The notes: generated from the sequence alone by a model not told the origin. A stretch of 64,000 bases of DNA from Oxyura jamaicensis (GCF_011077185.1 NC_048897.1:59533936-59597935), one strand, 5' to 3'. Positions 36,710 through 50,457 are shown, counted from the first letter of the stretch. A program made the numbers and translations.

Positions 36710-38447
36710 AGGTGTCTAGGAATTAAGGTGTTGCTTAGTGGCACAAATGACTCCAGTACAGGGTGTCAGTATTAGATGTGTGCGTTGCTCGATCTCCTTC
36801 TCAGATCTTCAAATTATGACTTGATTGTTTTACAGACTTTGATGACCCTTTTGACAGAGGAAAATATCATTCAGCTATAGTATTCTTAAATATTTATTTG
36901 CTTGTACTGTATGTTAAAATTTTGCCTGGATAAGCTGTGTAGGTACTCAATATATTCTTCTGATATTAGTCATGTTTGACCTTGCAGCGAATTGTCAGAT
37001 ATTGGTAATTTGGCAATGTTCTGAACATCTCTAAGAGACGTTATTACCTCACTGGGGAGAGAGAGTAAAGAGCAAAATCCTAGATCCATTAAAACGATGG
37101 TAGTTCTGCGATGAATCAAGTACACCCAGGTTTTAACCCTGATTTCCAAAGATAGCCGTGCCTTCCTGTGCGATCAGGGCTGTCCCCATTCTTTGATTTA
37201 TTACTTGGAGGGACCACATTAATTTGCATTGGATAGTGTATACCTGTCAGTATTTTCACAACGCATATCCTCTTATAACTGCATACTCTTAAGATCCGTG
37301 ATGGTGATATACGTAGCAGTGAGAACAGCGTGGTCCTGAACATGGCTGCAGTACCACCTTAAAGGAATTAGTTGGAAGCGAAGTGAAGGATGAAGTTATT
37401 TGCAAGCAAGGAGTAGTTAGCAGTAAAATAATAATGAAATTATAAATGTAATCATTAGAACCATAACTAATATCTTAGTCTCTTAAATGAAGAAATAACA
37501 GAGTAAGGATTTAAAAACTTTTTCAAGTGAGAAAGAACTTTCATTAATAAGCTATGAAATCTTGAGTGTGTCACTGACTAAAATTTAAAACCGTTTTTCT
37601 TTTCTTGTTTTTCCCTAAAGTTTTCTCCTTATACACAAGTAGTTAATTCTGCACTGCATTCCAAAGGGTGCATACGCCAGAAAAAGAGGGCAGGGTCACC
37701 TGGAAAAAGAGATATTTCTAGCTCAAGGAAGCGAAGTATGCCTAGTTAGAGTATAATAGAAAAATCAGAAAAAAATACAGAAAAAAAAAAGAAAGAAAAA
37801 CCTACATACTTTATAGTTGCCTGGGAGTAGTTACAACTTGTGCTCTAATGATTTCTGATGGATGTTGCTGTAATGTTCATTCTAGTGTTCGTTAAAAAGA
37901 CAACAGAGAAAACAACACCCTAAAATTCCACAGAAATAGCTGCTTCATTTAGCACGAGACAGAAAGATACCTGAAGTTCTTCCTTAAGAACTTTTTAAAG
38001 AAACATGAGTTTTTCCCTATATATTTTTCTTTCCTCCTTCATTTTCTCTTGTTTAGTCAAATAGTGATAAGATCTTATAATGAGACATGTCAGGCTGATG
38101 AGTTAATTTGCTGAAACTTTTAGGTTTGCTATCCAGATTAATGCCATTTTTTTGAGTGTGACTGTGTGTGCGTTTCAAATCAGTATTCCTCTTACATTTC
38201 TGAAATATCATATGCAAAGCACCTAGTAGCCACCCCTCTAGCCATCAGCTTTTCATTGCTGCCTGTCAGTATCATGCTGAGGACAGGTGCAGATAGCCTG
38301 AGGCTTACAGATATTGAGCAATGCTTGTAAGTGCCTGGAGATATGTTTTTATATGATTACCTAAGGAGGCTAGGAAATTATTGCCCAAATAATTTTCAAC
38401 ATGTGAAAAACAGAACCCATCCCCCAAACCTGACTGTACATCTGTAG

Positions 38448-38468
38448 TTTAGGACAGTTTGTCCTAAA
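38448..38468. other. Perfect 9-bp hairpin
   Basis: TTTAGGACA and TGTCCTAAA flank a GTT loop. Perfect pairing over 9 bp with mixed composition is less trivial than the AT palindromes nearby, but no function is assigned. Confidence 0.55.
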
Positions 38469-39710
38469 GTGCAGGGCACCTCTGGCTCCAAGATCAAGAG
38501 TTTACTAATATGTGATCTCTATATGCATTATATCAAAACCAGGCTGTGAACATATAACTGAGCTGTATGGACTGATATTTCTATAGCATTTCAGCATTTT
38601 AACCTGCTTGACTGTTACCCCCAACTGGACTTAAATTAGTGCTAAGAGCGGTTGTAACATTTGATGGGCTGTATTGCCTGCAAAGGTTGCTGTGCATGGG
38701 GAAAAAAAGGAAATCAAAATCTTTAAATGATAGGTAACAAGAACAGATATGAGTTTAACAGAGGTATCATAGGTGAAATTCAGTAGAAACTAAAGTTTCA
38801 CCTGGTTAAGCCTCCAAAGCTTGAATTCTTACAAACTGAGCCTTACCATTGAAGGCAAATCTCTGTTTCAAGGTGTCTTCTTTCCATACTCGAGCATGAT
38901 TTTTTGCTTGCTTTTTTTTTCTTTTTTAACTAATTATGTAGTCCAGCTGTAGGAAGACTGAAGGGAATCTAAGAAGTTTTTATTTTGAGGTAACGTAAAC
39001 TTGTTCATTTTTTTCACATGGGATTTCTTTGTCCAGCCGTTGAGAATTATTTGTCTTCAAGATAGATTATTGTAAAAAATCACAAGTAGAAGGGTGCCTT
39101 GGGCAGGGGACAAAAGCATTTCCTTGCTAGTGTTTCTCTGTGCTGCACGCCTGGGGAATCGCCTTCTAACTGAGGTTATGTATATAAGATGAGATTCTTC
39201 TAAAATGAAATTAAATGAGAGCACATGGACCTCCTTTTCTCTGGTTATGGTGTCAGGAGATGGTCATTTCAAAAATCAGGATTGAGAGGGGAAGTTAGCA
39301 TATGAGGTCCTTTTTTAAAAATACAGTACTTAATCTGTAATTATGTTTCAGTGTTTCAGGAAAAACAAAACAAAACAAGCCATATAGGAAGGAGTTTTTG
39401 ACCCTTGGGGAATTCAGGGATGTAGACCTGAAGGCAGACATTCTTAAGGCCTTCTAATTGATTTTTATATCCTACTAGCTTTGAAAATTTGAGTTTAAGT
39501 AATGTGGTACTCTCCAGTACAAAAAAAAAAAAAAGTCTGGATTAACACTAGTTTCAATGGGAGTAAATGGCACATTTTTATTATAAGGATACAAAATAAA
39601 TTTGTCAGAAAAAAAGCATGACTTTGAGTACAGCTGTCTGTTCCTGGGTGTTTGGCTCACAATCTGCTTGTGTTATTTTCTGCTGAAGGTAAGGGTGCAT
39701 TGTTGCTTTT

Positions 39711-39732
39711 GTTGTTGTTGTTGTGTATGTGT
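39711..39732 (+). repeat. (GTT)4 / (GT)n short microsatellite
   Basis: Four GTT units run into GTGTATGTGTG. Simple repeat. Confidence 0.7.
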
Positions 39733-42579
39733 GTTTCAGTTGTGACAGGTTGAATCTCCAGTTTTTAAGGGAATTTTCACATCTGATTGCTATATGGTAT
39801 GTTTTTGCTAGAATTTTAGATGACAAAATCTGTACCCATGCACTATTATTATTATTGATATCTCTAAAATGTCAGACATGTCAGCTGTCTTCTATTTGTA
39901 GCTCTTGGAAATAATGATAAATCTGGGCTTTCCCAATTAGCACTTGCCCGTGCCTACCCCGCAAATCTCTCTTTGCTTGACAGCTTCTGTTTCCTGTTTA
40001 AGAGGTTTCTTGTTAATATTAGAAGCTTTGCTTATGCATATTACACTATCCAAAATCTTGAATCTGGTAAATGTAGCACCAGTACAATTTCATGGTGCTT
40101 GAGTCAAAGTCCAGTGAAGGAGCCTGCTGAAGATGTGTCCGAAACCCTGTTTGTGTTGTGTACCACAGCTTCATCCGTTGAGCAGGAGTAGGCAAGGAAC
40201 TGAAACCTCCTTTGTTATCTAACTGATCACACGTGTAATTCTCTATGCTTTGTCTAGCAAGGAAGACAGTCACATAACTTGTTTTTATTTTTCTTTCCAA
40301 AGAGATAGTTTATTTGCTTAGACAAAGTCACCAATTGTAGATACCAGTATATAAATGTGCAAATAAAATGAGTATCTACCTGTAAATATAGATAGTTGAT
40401 TTGAAGTAGAGGCAAATCAATGAGATTTCATTCTGTTGTGTAATTGAATTTCAATTTAGCCCAGTTCAGATCTTGTGAAGTTCACTAAAGAGACTTAACT
40501 GCATGCTAAATTCAGGTTAAAGTAACATTTTATACTATGTACACTCTTTTTCTGTCACACAGCCGAGTTGTAAGAATGTACCCTTTTTTGGACAAAGTAA
40601 GCCAATTCTTCAGTAAACTTTCTTTAAACATTGTTCTGAACGTGAAATAGCAGGGAACTTGACATTATGTTTTGTAGTCAAAAGATAAAGTGAGCTAAAA
40701 CCTACGAATGGTATTGCTAATTTTAATTCATTTTTAAAAAATTGAATTAAATTTCAAAATATGCCATTGTGATATGATAACAGCTCCTGGTGTACATTTT
40801 CTTCTCACATAATGCAATATTACACAACGATAATATTATATAATAAAGGAAAACATAGTTATTATTTTGTGTTAAAGTTGTATCCAGAAAACCCATCTGG
40901 GATTATATTACAGTAGTGCCCTGAGGCCCTGTTACTGTTGCAAGTCCCTGAAAGCACATATGAAGAGATTAAAAAGCTATCATTCCAAACAGAGGAAGTA
41001 CTTTCGGGGCACAGAGAGAGAAAAGAGCAAAAAATCACTTAATGTTACAATGCAGGTCAATGGCAGAGCTGCAGTATTGGCCTTCATGTGTTTGATTTCC
41101 ACGGCTGTGACAAACGGAAATCTCCGAAGGGTGACCCTGGGTGCTGTCTCAAAGCCATGTCCTCTACACACTGGCTCTAGGTGTAGAGAGTAACTTCCCA
41201 AGTGCAGTTCACATTTGCTGTGAAACTCCGGATTTGATCTGTCCTTCTAGCAGTCTCACGCATTGGAAGTGTTTCTGGTAATACCAGTCATACTTCTTAG
41301 GGCTTGTAATGCCGGAACTTTTTACTCTGGGCTTAATTTGCCTTGTGTTACCTCAGTGCACAGATCTGTACATACAAACACTACAGAAACATACCAGTTT
41401 TGAAAGCTTTCTCTGTTGTCATGAATTCAGTCATACTGATTAGGAACGACCCTGCTTGTGGCTATTACAACGGAACGTAGCTCCTAAGAAGTTCAGAAGT
41501 GGCCTTTGTGTCATAGCTACGTCACGTGAGTGGCAGTGGGCTGGTGCAGGCACTGCCAGGAAATCCGAGTCCCTTGATGTGGCAGCCGGCAGTGCTTTGC
41601 AGCCTACCCCAGGCCACTGTGGAGGCTTTAGCTGTCTCTAATCCATGAGTTATAACTGGAGTTCCTCCTCTCCCTTCAGCTTTCCAAGTAGTGTGGTATA
41701 TGTCTTGTGGTTCTTATCTGCTTGAAAGTATGAGTGCAGAGCTTATCAGATCTGGAATGCTAGCCTCCTTCCTTGTATGTGAACGGATAAATACATATTT
41801 AGGTATTTCTTTCATCCGTGGAGTGAATTAAACATTTCTGCTATTTTCAAGGATGATTTTAGTGGCATGCAGAACAATGCATTGAAATTAGTTGTTGGAC
41901 ATGTACAGTGCTTCTTTTTAGTCCTTTTTTAGTCTTAACCTGATGCCAAGCTATAGTGCGATAGAGCCAACAGGCCTTAATTTTGTGTTCTGTGCTCAGG
42001 CCCTGTAGTGATTCCATGCTTTATAGATATGCAGGCACACAGCAGATAAATCTTCATGAGTTGCCTGTTGAAGACAGCGCACACTTTGCAAATGCGTGTG
42101 CCTTTACAGAAGAGATCATAAGGAGAGCTTGCAGCTAGTTACATGTAATAGGCTGCTGCAAGATCACGTGCCACTACCGGGTAATACCCTTCTGGGAGAG
42201 ACAATGGAACAACTGCCTTGTAACCACGCTGTGGGGTTTGGCAAAAGTGGCGGCAGGGTTCCTTTTTTAAGAGGTAGTTCACAGAAGCGCCATCTATTGT
42301 ATGTGTATGTTGACATGCTTTTTGTAGGCAGATGTGAGGTTGCTCTAAACTGGAAGTCATGTAGTTTACGTAAGTGCTAACCAGAGCTAAACTGGATTAG
42401 AGTGGGTTTGTGGCCAGTCATCTCCCAGTGTGGGCAGGGTGAGCTCACATCTCCCTGCAAAGCTCTGTGGAGTTGCATCCTATTTTAGGTATTCTTTTGA
42501 GTCTCATTTCTGTAATAACGTCACGGCTTCTGATACATGGAATAGTAGAGTATCACTGCTATGGAAGGAACAAGTAGTA

Positions 42580-42722
42580 GTTCCTTTTTATGAATAAGGG
42601 AATGCGAAGTACAGAGAAACTCCTTTGCTGAAGGTTGTGCAGAAAATCTGTGGCAAAGAAGTGGCTGAGTCCAGAGGTCTGGAGACCAGTGTTTACTTCG
42701 TGTGCACCATCTTCTTCTTACC
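42580..42722 (-). repeat. MIR SINE, antisense, diverged
   Basis: The + strand words TTTTTATGAATAAGGGAA, AGTACAGAGAAACTCCTTTG, CTGAAGGTTGTGCAG, AAAATCTGTGGCAAAG, CAGAGGTCTGGAGACC and CACCATC follow the reversed MIR layout (AGATGAGGAAACTGAGGCAC, AGAGAGGTTAAGT, CCAAGGTCACACAG, CTGTGGCAGAG, CTCCTGA, ACCACTA). The match is by order of words with substantial decay. Confidence 0.5.
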
Positions 42723-45700
42723 TCACTATGATGCAACATGTTTTAAAGTGGCCAGTGGTGTAACACATGGTGTGCCCTGATTCCTCTTCTGATAGATCAT
42801 TTGGCTGCGATCTCTGTTGCAGGGTGCAAAAATTGAAATGAGGATCATTGCAGAGACTATTATAAAATGAAAAGTAGTAGGTTTACAGCCCCCACCTTTG
42901 TCTTTCCACCATTGAAGAGAAATGACCAAAAAAGCAAACAAGATAACAGGAATTCCCTTGTCTTCTGTAGAAAGTCTCATCTATAGTGGTTAATTACTGT
43001 GTTTACTTTCTTGTTTCAAAATGGTTGTGTATGAAGAGTTTTCTGTGTGCAAGTAAACCGTTCATCAAGGATTCATCTTGAAACTGTGCCCTTTACCTCA
43101 ATTAAGTAAAATTTTTAGAAATCCAACTCAAAGGATCTCATCATAATCAACCTTCTGCCCATTCATTTCTATGATTGTGGCTAGGGGCTTACAGGTCATT
43201 AATGTTGTTTTAATTGTGGAATTTTGCACATTCAAGGTGTGAAATTGAGATGTGATTCAGGCCCTAAATGTATAACTTCATTTCCGCATTATTCCTTCTT
43301 CTCATTTCAAATTGTACTATAATTCTGAAAATAGTTTTTTAACTGTTGTTGAGTGGTACGTATTTTAGTCCTAGCAGCCCACAATGATAGGCCACATTCT
43401 CAAATGATATAACATGATGCCATGCTTTTTACTAAATAACTGCTTCCATTTTTTACTTGCCGGCTTCCTTCATGCTCACTTTTGACTGTGCACAGAAAAT
43501 ACAGGCTACCTGTAGAAGCCGTATCTTAGAAGAATCAGAAAAATTTAATGAAAGATTTTATAGAATGAACATTTTTTTTCTGCTTTTCAAAGGTGGTAAA
43601 ATCTTTTATTGTGCAAACTGAAATCTCTTGGAATTATTAGAGCTGACGGTTTGGGAGGATAGAAGACTTTCATAAGTGACTGCATAAATAAAATAAATTC
43701 TGCTATTTATGGAGTTTTCTTTGGTTCATAACAGTTAGAGCACTCAAGATCCTGTGGTCACCTACTGATGTTCCTAAACTGTTTTACGTTTAGGGTTCTC
43801 TTGATCTCAGTATGCGTTTGCAAGACAAGCAAAAGGTGCCTGAAATCATTGCATAGGTTGCTCTTACGGCTTTGCTTTTCTCCTTTCATAGTGGGACTAG
43901 GAGAGCCTGGCGCTGATAAGGATGCCAGAAACTTTCCAAACAAGCATCTAAAATAGCTGCAGAAATTGCAGGCACTGAGAATGTTTTGAGAGCATTCTGA
44001 CTATAAAATAGCTGAGGCAAGTTTCAGGTGGGACTTGTACCAATTGAATCAACAGAATATATTTTAAAGAAAACTTTGTTCTTGTATATATTTCTGCAGC
44101 AACTCTTTACCTGTGTAGTCACTTGGAGTTCAGCTTCAGACATCAAAAGTGAATATAAAAGTGGTTTAAGCTAATAGAATAAGAGCTAGGCTTCCAAAAG
44201 GAGTAGGTCTTTCTTCTCAACATCGGTGGGAGTTGGCCTCCCAGACACCTTTAAAAGCATGGTGCGAGTCTTTTATCGATTGCAGGGACAGGTGCAAAAA
44301 TCTACATGGCACAGCTTCTGACCCGGATAGGAGGCATTGGTTTATCTTACTTATAGCATACGTTTATATTTAATTATACACTTTGTATAGGATATAGCTG
44401 ATAGAAATTTTCTGATGTTAATGTTTGATGGACAGAGAGCTTTTTATATTGAAAAGGAGAGGTTTTTTTAAGTTACAAAAAAACACAAAACAGTTGGAAA
44501 TCTAAAATAAGAACTAAATGATACAAGGCTCGTTCATAGAATATAGAACTGCAGATATTATATATATTATATATAAAAAAAGGTTTTCATCTAATTAGGT
44601 CATGAGGGTTTGTGTGTGAATGTTTGTTTTAGCTATATTGTCTATCTTTTGAGCCAGGAACTGTGCAAGGTAAAATGAGTCAAAGCAGTAAAAAACAGGT
44701 GTCATTTTCCTCCCTATAAACCTTAGGTATCTCATACTTGATTTTTTTCTGTAAATAACTGTTTCTGATCAATTAATGTTTTCATAATTTTACTTACAGT
44801 CTGGTTGTGCTGGCAGAATACTCTTTTAACTGAACTCTTACTTGATTTCTTCCAAATGCACTATACAAAATGCACTATTTTATTACATTTACCAAGGAAA
44901 TGTGATTGAAAGAAAAGTCATTTTGGATAGTTTTGTATGATTTACTAAATACAAGTCTAGCTCAGATGAGTCTCTTTTGAGAAGAATGCTGTTTGGGGTT
45001 GGGTTTTTGTTTTCCCACCCTGAGAGGCTGCATACAGGCTAAGTCCACAGCTGATTCTCGGTTCCTAGGTGTTATCTGAGCAAAAAGCCCTAATTTGCTC
45101 ACAGTCATCAGGCATAGTTGGCCCTGTGCTGTCTGTCTTATTCACACTGTTACTTTAAGAATCAAGGCTTCACATACGTAATGTTCTGCAGTTTTTTTAA
45201 ACCAAGCCAAAGTTCTTCCTGGTAGATTAACAGAATGCTAAAGCTAAATTTTAAATTTTGTATATTTAACCTTTCCCCCTAATTGCTTGCCCAGAATAAA
45301 GGTTTGGTGCTTTGTTCCTAAATTCTCTACATGAGGTGGTGTGCATTAAAGTGTATTTATACTCTTTCAGATTAATTAACTGTGACCTTATGAACCACTG
45401 TCCTTGTTTAATTGGTGGCTCCAAAGCACACTAATGGCATAAATCAGCTGATAATGAGATTCAGGCTTGCTTTTAAAATATATAATAACATAGCATTGAT
45501 ACAGCAAATGAGATTTGTTGACTTTCTGTTGGTATTACAGGAGAGAAGACACAATTAAATGTGTACTTTTGGGATGGGGGAGGGCTTGGTTGGAATGAAT
45601 AATATGCACTTCAGGGTGGGTGTATGAAATAAGGAGGATATTCTACATCAAGATAAGTTTGGTATTCTCTGCTTGTCTCTAGGCAATGCACAGTACGGGC

Positions 45701-46759
45701 TGGTGCACTTTAGGATACAGAAATGTTGTGGGAAGGTGTTTCTTAAAGATTACTGGAGGCTAACAAAAACGATGATTTCATCTTAAATATAGTTACATGT
45801 TTTTAAACTAAGCTTACACCCACTGTTTTATGAACTGCAAATTAATCAGATAGCTCCTGGAGAAAAGGTTTTGACCTAAACTAGTTGCCCAGGCTCCATT
45901 ACTATTTTCAGTTTAACGTTACCCATATCCATCCTCGCGTTTTGGAAAGAAAACAAGGGCTCTGCAACAAAGTTTCTTTGTTTTCCTAAGAACTAAAAAT
46001 GTGCTGTATGTAGACCAAACAATAAAAATAAACTACTGAACTACCTTCTAATGCATGGGGGTTCTGGAGAGAGGAAACCATGGATATTTAGAGGCATAAA
46101 GTGAGTCATTGTGCTAGTTAAAGAATTTTATAAGGCAAGCTCTGTGGGTTTGAGTTGCATCTGTTACCTTTCCAGCTAGAACTGAGGGGTATGCAGGAAA
46201 AAGAATGTTGGATTTAATCATGCCTTATAGTGAACACATTGTACTTATACTAAGCTTCTAACCAGGATCTAGACCATAGGAGAACAAAATTGTCAGTCTG
46301 TCTTTTTGTATGAATTTTGCCTCAGAGGGGTTCCAGTTAAACATACCTAAACAGTAACAATTTAAACCACTTGAGCTGCAAAATGCTGCTAACAAAATAC
46401 TTCTTAAAAGTAATGAATGTTCTGTTACATGTAAAAAAACCAACAATAACAAATAAAACCCAAACCAACCAAAAAAAGCCTCAAAGCTATTTTCCTTATT
46501 AAAAGATAACCATGCTTGCATTTATGACAGTTTGTAGAAGCTGTAATGTACTGGTTGCTATGGTGTGAGATGTAGAACAATGAAATAATTGTTTCTCTCG
46601 GTATTGGCTTCCTGGAAACAAACTCTGTGTAAATTACTTGGCTGAAATAGTGACAACAGTCTTGTGTACTGCTTTATTTAGTTCATAGTTAAAAATCACA
46701 ACTATTCTATAGTAATAAAAAACGTAAAATTTATCAGTTCTGTGCTTTCTTTTAACTTG
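42723..46759. other. Non-coding stretch
   Basis: AT-rich with no gene recognised. It includes AT dinucleotide-rich patches near 44560-44577. Short frames on either strand (up to about 87 codons) carry no domain. Confidence 0.5.
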
Positions 46760-46794
46760 TTTTTTTTTTTTTTTTTTTCCTTTTAATTTTTCAG
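46760..46794 (+). other. Strong candidate 3' splice site
   Basis: Nineteen T residues, CCTTTTAATTTTT and CAG form one of the strongest acceptor contexts in the window. The AG ends at 46794. Part of the strength comes from a homopolymer that could be a simple repeat. Confidence 0.35.
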
Positions 46795-46866
46795 GTCAGT
46801 TTCATGAATTCAAAAGCAACTTACCAGTGATTTCTGGGAGCTGGGGCTGACTTTTTTTGCATATTT
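46795..46866 (+). other. Candidate 72-nt non-coding or 5'UTR exon
   Basis: Bounded by the T-rich/CAG acceptor above and a TTT/GTAAGT donor at 46866/46867. All three frames contain stops, so a coding cassette exon in the usual sense is excluded. It could be an untranslated exon, a decay-promoting exon or a decoy pair of splice sites. It holds an ATG at 46804 with a short frame ending in TGA within the exon. Not recognised as part of a known gene. Confidence 0.25.
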
Positions 46867-48076
46867 GTAAGTATTTATTGATTTGTTTTCCTGTTACATG
46901 TCTTTCTACTACTGTTTTAATGCAAAGGATGGAAATTATTTTAAAGTGCCATTGTAATATCACCAGTTTAGATTCTTCTTTCATTAAGAACATACCCAGC
47001 TACTTACAAACTTTTTGTAGTTTTTTGCTACCAACTTAAGATTCAGCTGTTTGCAGGGGCTTACAAATACTTAAATTAGCAGTGCATATTCCTTTTTTTT
47101 TTTTTTTTTAATGATAATAATGAGAGAAGTGTTGCTTACAGCAACACATTAGTTATGAGTCTGTTGCTAACAGTGTCAGCGCATCTTCCTGTTGTGATTA
47201 AAATTGTTTCTAGTAGTGAATTGGGGCAGTGATTCAAGACTGACAGGACTGTGAGAAAAATTATTACATGGGTTAATGGAGGAAATGCTAGGACAACCAG
47301 TATCTGTTGAACTGGGAATGTATTTATATTTACCCTGGAGAAAGCTGACCTTTATGGTTGCAGCAAAATGACTGAGAGTGTAGTCATTTAGGCCATGGCC
47401 CAAGAATATGTTTCAGCATATGCCCAAGTTCAAACAGAACAAATGGGACTAGGCCTCTACATAAATGCTTTGAGAAAGGGAAGGTTAGAGGAGAGGATGT
47501 GGGAGTAAGACACTTATTTACACAACGAATAGAAAGCTTTCAGAATTGCTGTTTTGGATAGTCTTCAGCTTCAGTCAAGTATAATAAGGAAAATCTAATG
47601 GGACTTAGACTTGGCATGATATAAATTATTGCAATACCTCTTGTATGATGTAGTATAAATGAAACCAATCTATGCAGCCTGTTCTCTTAAGTCACAAATA
47701 TAGTTTATGAATAAATATTTATTCAATCATTTGTGGAAAAAGATGTTCACAGAACTACATTCATCAGGGAAAAATATGGCTGTTTCTCCTCTCAATATGG
47801 AAATGCATTCAATTTGTACTAACCCTTCCTCTTTACAAATGTTCATTTTCATACATGGTTTTGCCATTATATTTGCAGTTTCCTTCACTTACAGGTCAGT
47901 AGACATTTGCATCTTTTTAATGAATGTTGTCAGTCGTATTTAAAGAAAATATTGTTATCAAATAAAATGAACAAATTAAAAAAAAAGTATTACCTTTGAA
48001 AAGCGATTTTGAGATGGCAGTGTAAGGTTATGGGGTGATTTCTGAATCAATAGTGAAGCGTTTGCTGTAACTTTTC
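46867..48076. other. Non-coding stretch
   Basis: T17 lies at 47093-47109. No gene or repeat family was recognised otherwise. Confidence 0.5.
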
Positions 48077-48172
48077 CAGGCTTTGCCACTTCGTGTTTTC
48101 TTCAAGTTATCGCTTAAGTTTTCTGTGCCTCATTTTTTCTCATCTATGAATAGAAACAGTAATGTATCAGTC
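48077..48172 (+). repeat. MIR SINE, sense orientation, diverged
   Basis: GGCTTTGCCACTTCGTG, TCAAGTTATCGCTTAAGTTT, TCTGTGCCTCATTTTTTCTC and ATCTATGAATAGAAACAGTAAT follow the MIR core in sense order (CTCTGCCACTTACTAG, GGCAAGTCACTTAACC, TCTGTGCCTCAGTTTCCTC, ATCTGTAAAATGGGGATAAT). This is the best-preserved MIR in the window. Confidence 0.65.
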
Positions 48173-48363
48173 AGTATAAACAATATCTATTTATACCTCA
48201 ATTTTGAGTGTGCTTTCTTGTCAAAGCAACGGATTAAATACTATAGTAGATTCACAGTGAATGTCATTGTGCGTACCAAGCTAATTGGATGAGAAGCTGT
48301 AAGTATTGTTTAATTCATGCACACGTAGTAGAATAAACTTATGAAGTGCTTCAGTAATTGTAT

Positions 48364-48815
48364 TATAGAATCAGAGAATATCCCAAGTTGGAAGGGACCC
48401 ATAAAGATCATTGAGTCCAACTCCTGGCTTCACACGACCACCCAAAAATCAGACCACACGTCTGAGAGCTTTTGTCCAAACTCTTCTTGAGCTCTGGCAG
48501 GCTTGGTGCTGTGACCACTGCCCTGGGAACCTTTCCCAGTGCCCAACCACCCTCTGGGTGCAGAACCTCTCCCTAACCCCCAGCCTGACCCTCCCCTGTC
48601 CCAGCTCCATGCTGTTCCCTCGGGTCCTGTCGCTGTCCCCAGAGAGCAGAGCTCAGGGCCTGCCCCTCCGCTGCCCTCGTGAGGAAGCTGCAGGCCACCA
48701 TGAGGCCTCTCCTCAGTCAGCTCTGCTATGGGCTGAGCAATCTGAGTGACCTCAGCTGCTCCTCGTATGTCTTCCACACTAAACCCTTCACCATCTTTGT
48801 CACCCTTTTTTGGAC
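48364..48815 (-). mobile_element. CR1 LINE, 5'-truncated 3' end
   Basis: Read on the minus strand, the element runs from about 48815 to 48364. It ends CAACTTGGGATATTCTCTGA followed by TTCTATA, i.e. two degraded copies of the 8-bp CR1 terminal motif ATTCTATG. It carries typical CR1 3' text such as GGGTCCCTTCCAACTTGGG and CAGGGCAGTGGTCACAGCACC. The RT C-terminal reading frame is broken by stops, although another frame stays open for 129 codons by accident of GC-richness. CR1 is the main LINE of birds, and insertions are usually 5'-truncated without clear target-site duplications. The copy is inactive. Confidence 0.9.
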
Positions 48816-50457
48816 ACACTTAATAGTTTTCTATGGACTTGTGATCTGATTCTTGCCTGTCTTGGTTAACAATGGCAATGTTCTCTGGTGAGAACAGGAC
48901 AAAAATCGATATAAAATGTACTTTGAAAGCAATGTTTGTGTTTAGGTTAACCAAACAAGTGGTTAAACTATCATGCAAAATATGGACTGTTGCTATCACA
49001 CAACTGTATGCTGGCTTTTGCAGAAAAAAAGTTAGTACAGTTAAGACATCTTCCATATTGTGACCATTAGATCTGGAACACAGCTCAGCAGTCTTACCAG
49101 AGAAGACAAGTAAATGACTGTACAAAATGACTATGAAATGAACTACAGTCTAGTCTTTTATAGATATTCTCTGCAAATTAGCAGAGAATCATATTAATAG
49201 GAATATCTGGAGAAGCTAATACTACTGCTGACTGACCGTGTTCTTTGATTAAAGGACTTATTTTGGTATTTAGCACTGTGTGTCTGGGAACGTACACATC
49301 CTACATGCACATAAGCTGAAAATGAAACGTAGAATGTATAACTAAGTGAAACAGCCCAGTGTCTCCTCACATAATGAAAACAGGATTGAAGTATACATTC
49401 TACATTAACACAGGTTTAGATCTTCTTAAATCATCTATATTGTACCTCTCCAAACTTGAAAATATTCTTTACATAACATACTTCAGTTCAGCAGATACAG
49501 ACTCGTAGTATTCAGCTACAGTAGTAAGTATAGTGTCATAAATTTTCCCTGGGCTCTGTAGACTAGTAGGGCATGCTGTTATTTCAAGTTTCTTTCAATT
49601 TAAAGGCTTGATTTCTGCAAATACTTATTCATGTGAGGTGACTCTGGAAGCTGATGAGAACAGAATCAGGACTTGAGGATGAACAAAAAGGCCCTAAGGA
49701 GATGATACGATATAAGATGAGAGCTCTGGGGGTTCGTGTGGAAGACAAAAGGCTTGCATATATAGTTTTGAGAAGATTCAATTTAAAGCAGCATTTTAAA
49801 AACGCTAATGAGAAGTGTATACCATTTTTAATGTTACAGTATAGTACTTGGGTGTGTTTTTGTAGTGTATTTATTTGATCTATACTCCAAAGGGAAGGAG
49901 TGTAAATTGACACTCGGAAGATTGATTTTCGAAACTTGATATTTTTTATAAAGGAATACAGCAAGATCAGCAAAATAGAGCTATAGGTCTATACCAAAGC
50001 TATTTCAACCAGGGGCTATAATAACTTTTTCCTCAAATTTTTGAAAGTTTTGTCATAAATGCATTCTGCTGTAACATGTAATTACTTGGATCATCCAGTT
50101 CAGACAACTTTTTTTGTTGTCTTTTTTGGCTACTTTTGTTCAGGAGAAAACAGGATTGATGATTCATACAAAAGTAAATTTCATGGAAAATGTGACATTT
50201 GTGCTTTTGTGTTATGCCCACAGAGTAATTGTCCTAACTAAAGGTTACCTTTTTTTTCTAGAATGTGGGTTTAATTTATTTAACTGTCCTTCTCAAGTAG
50301 GTTTGTCCAGTAGTAAACTGCAATGGTTATTTAAAGTTATAGAAAGTAAAATAAATATCCTCTAATAACTGCATGTAAAATGAATTCTACTTGTTGATCA
50401 GGAGTTGTATATACCTCTTTATTAGCAGTTCAGTTTATGTGCAAATATTTTATTGTG

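Larger units (their letters stand above)
36710..42579. other. Non-coding stretch
   Basis: Contains a perfect hairpin at 38448-38468, A14 at 39521-39534 and a (GTT)4 run at 39711-39723. No exons of known proteins were recognised. A somewhat GC-richer patch at 41100-41640 has short frames but no domain. Confidence 0.55.

Noticed and set aside
48411..48819. Open frames of 112 and 129 codons on both strands
   Set aside because: Both are alternate-frame readings of a GC-rich CR1 3' end, not genes.
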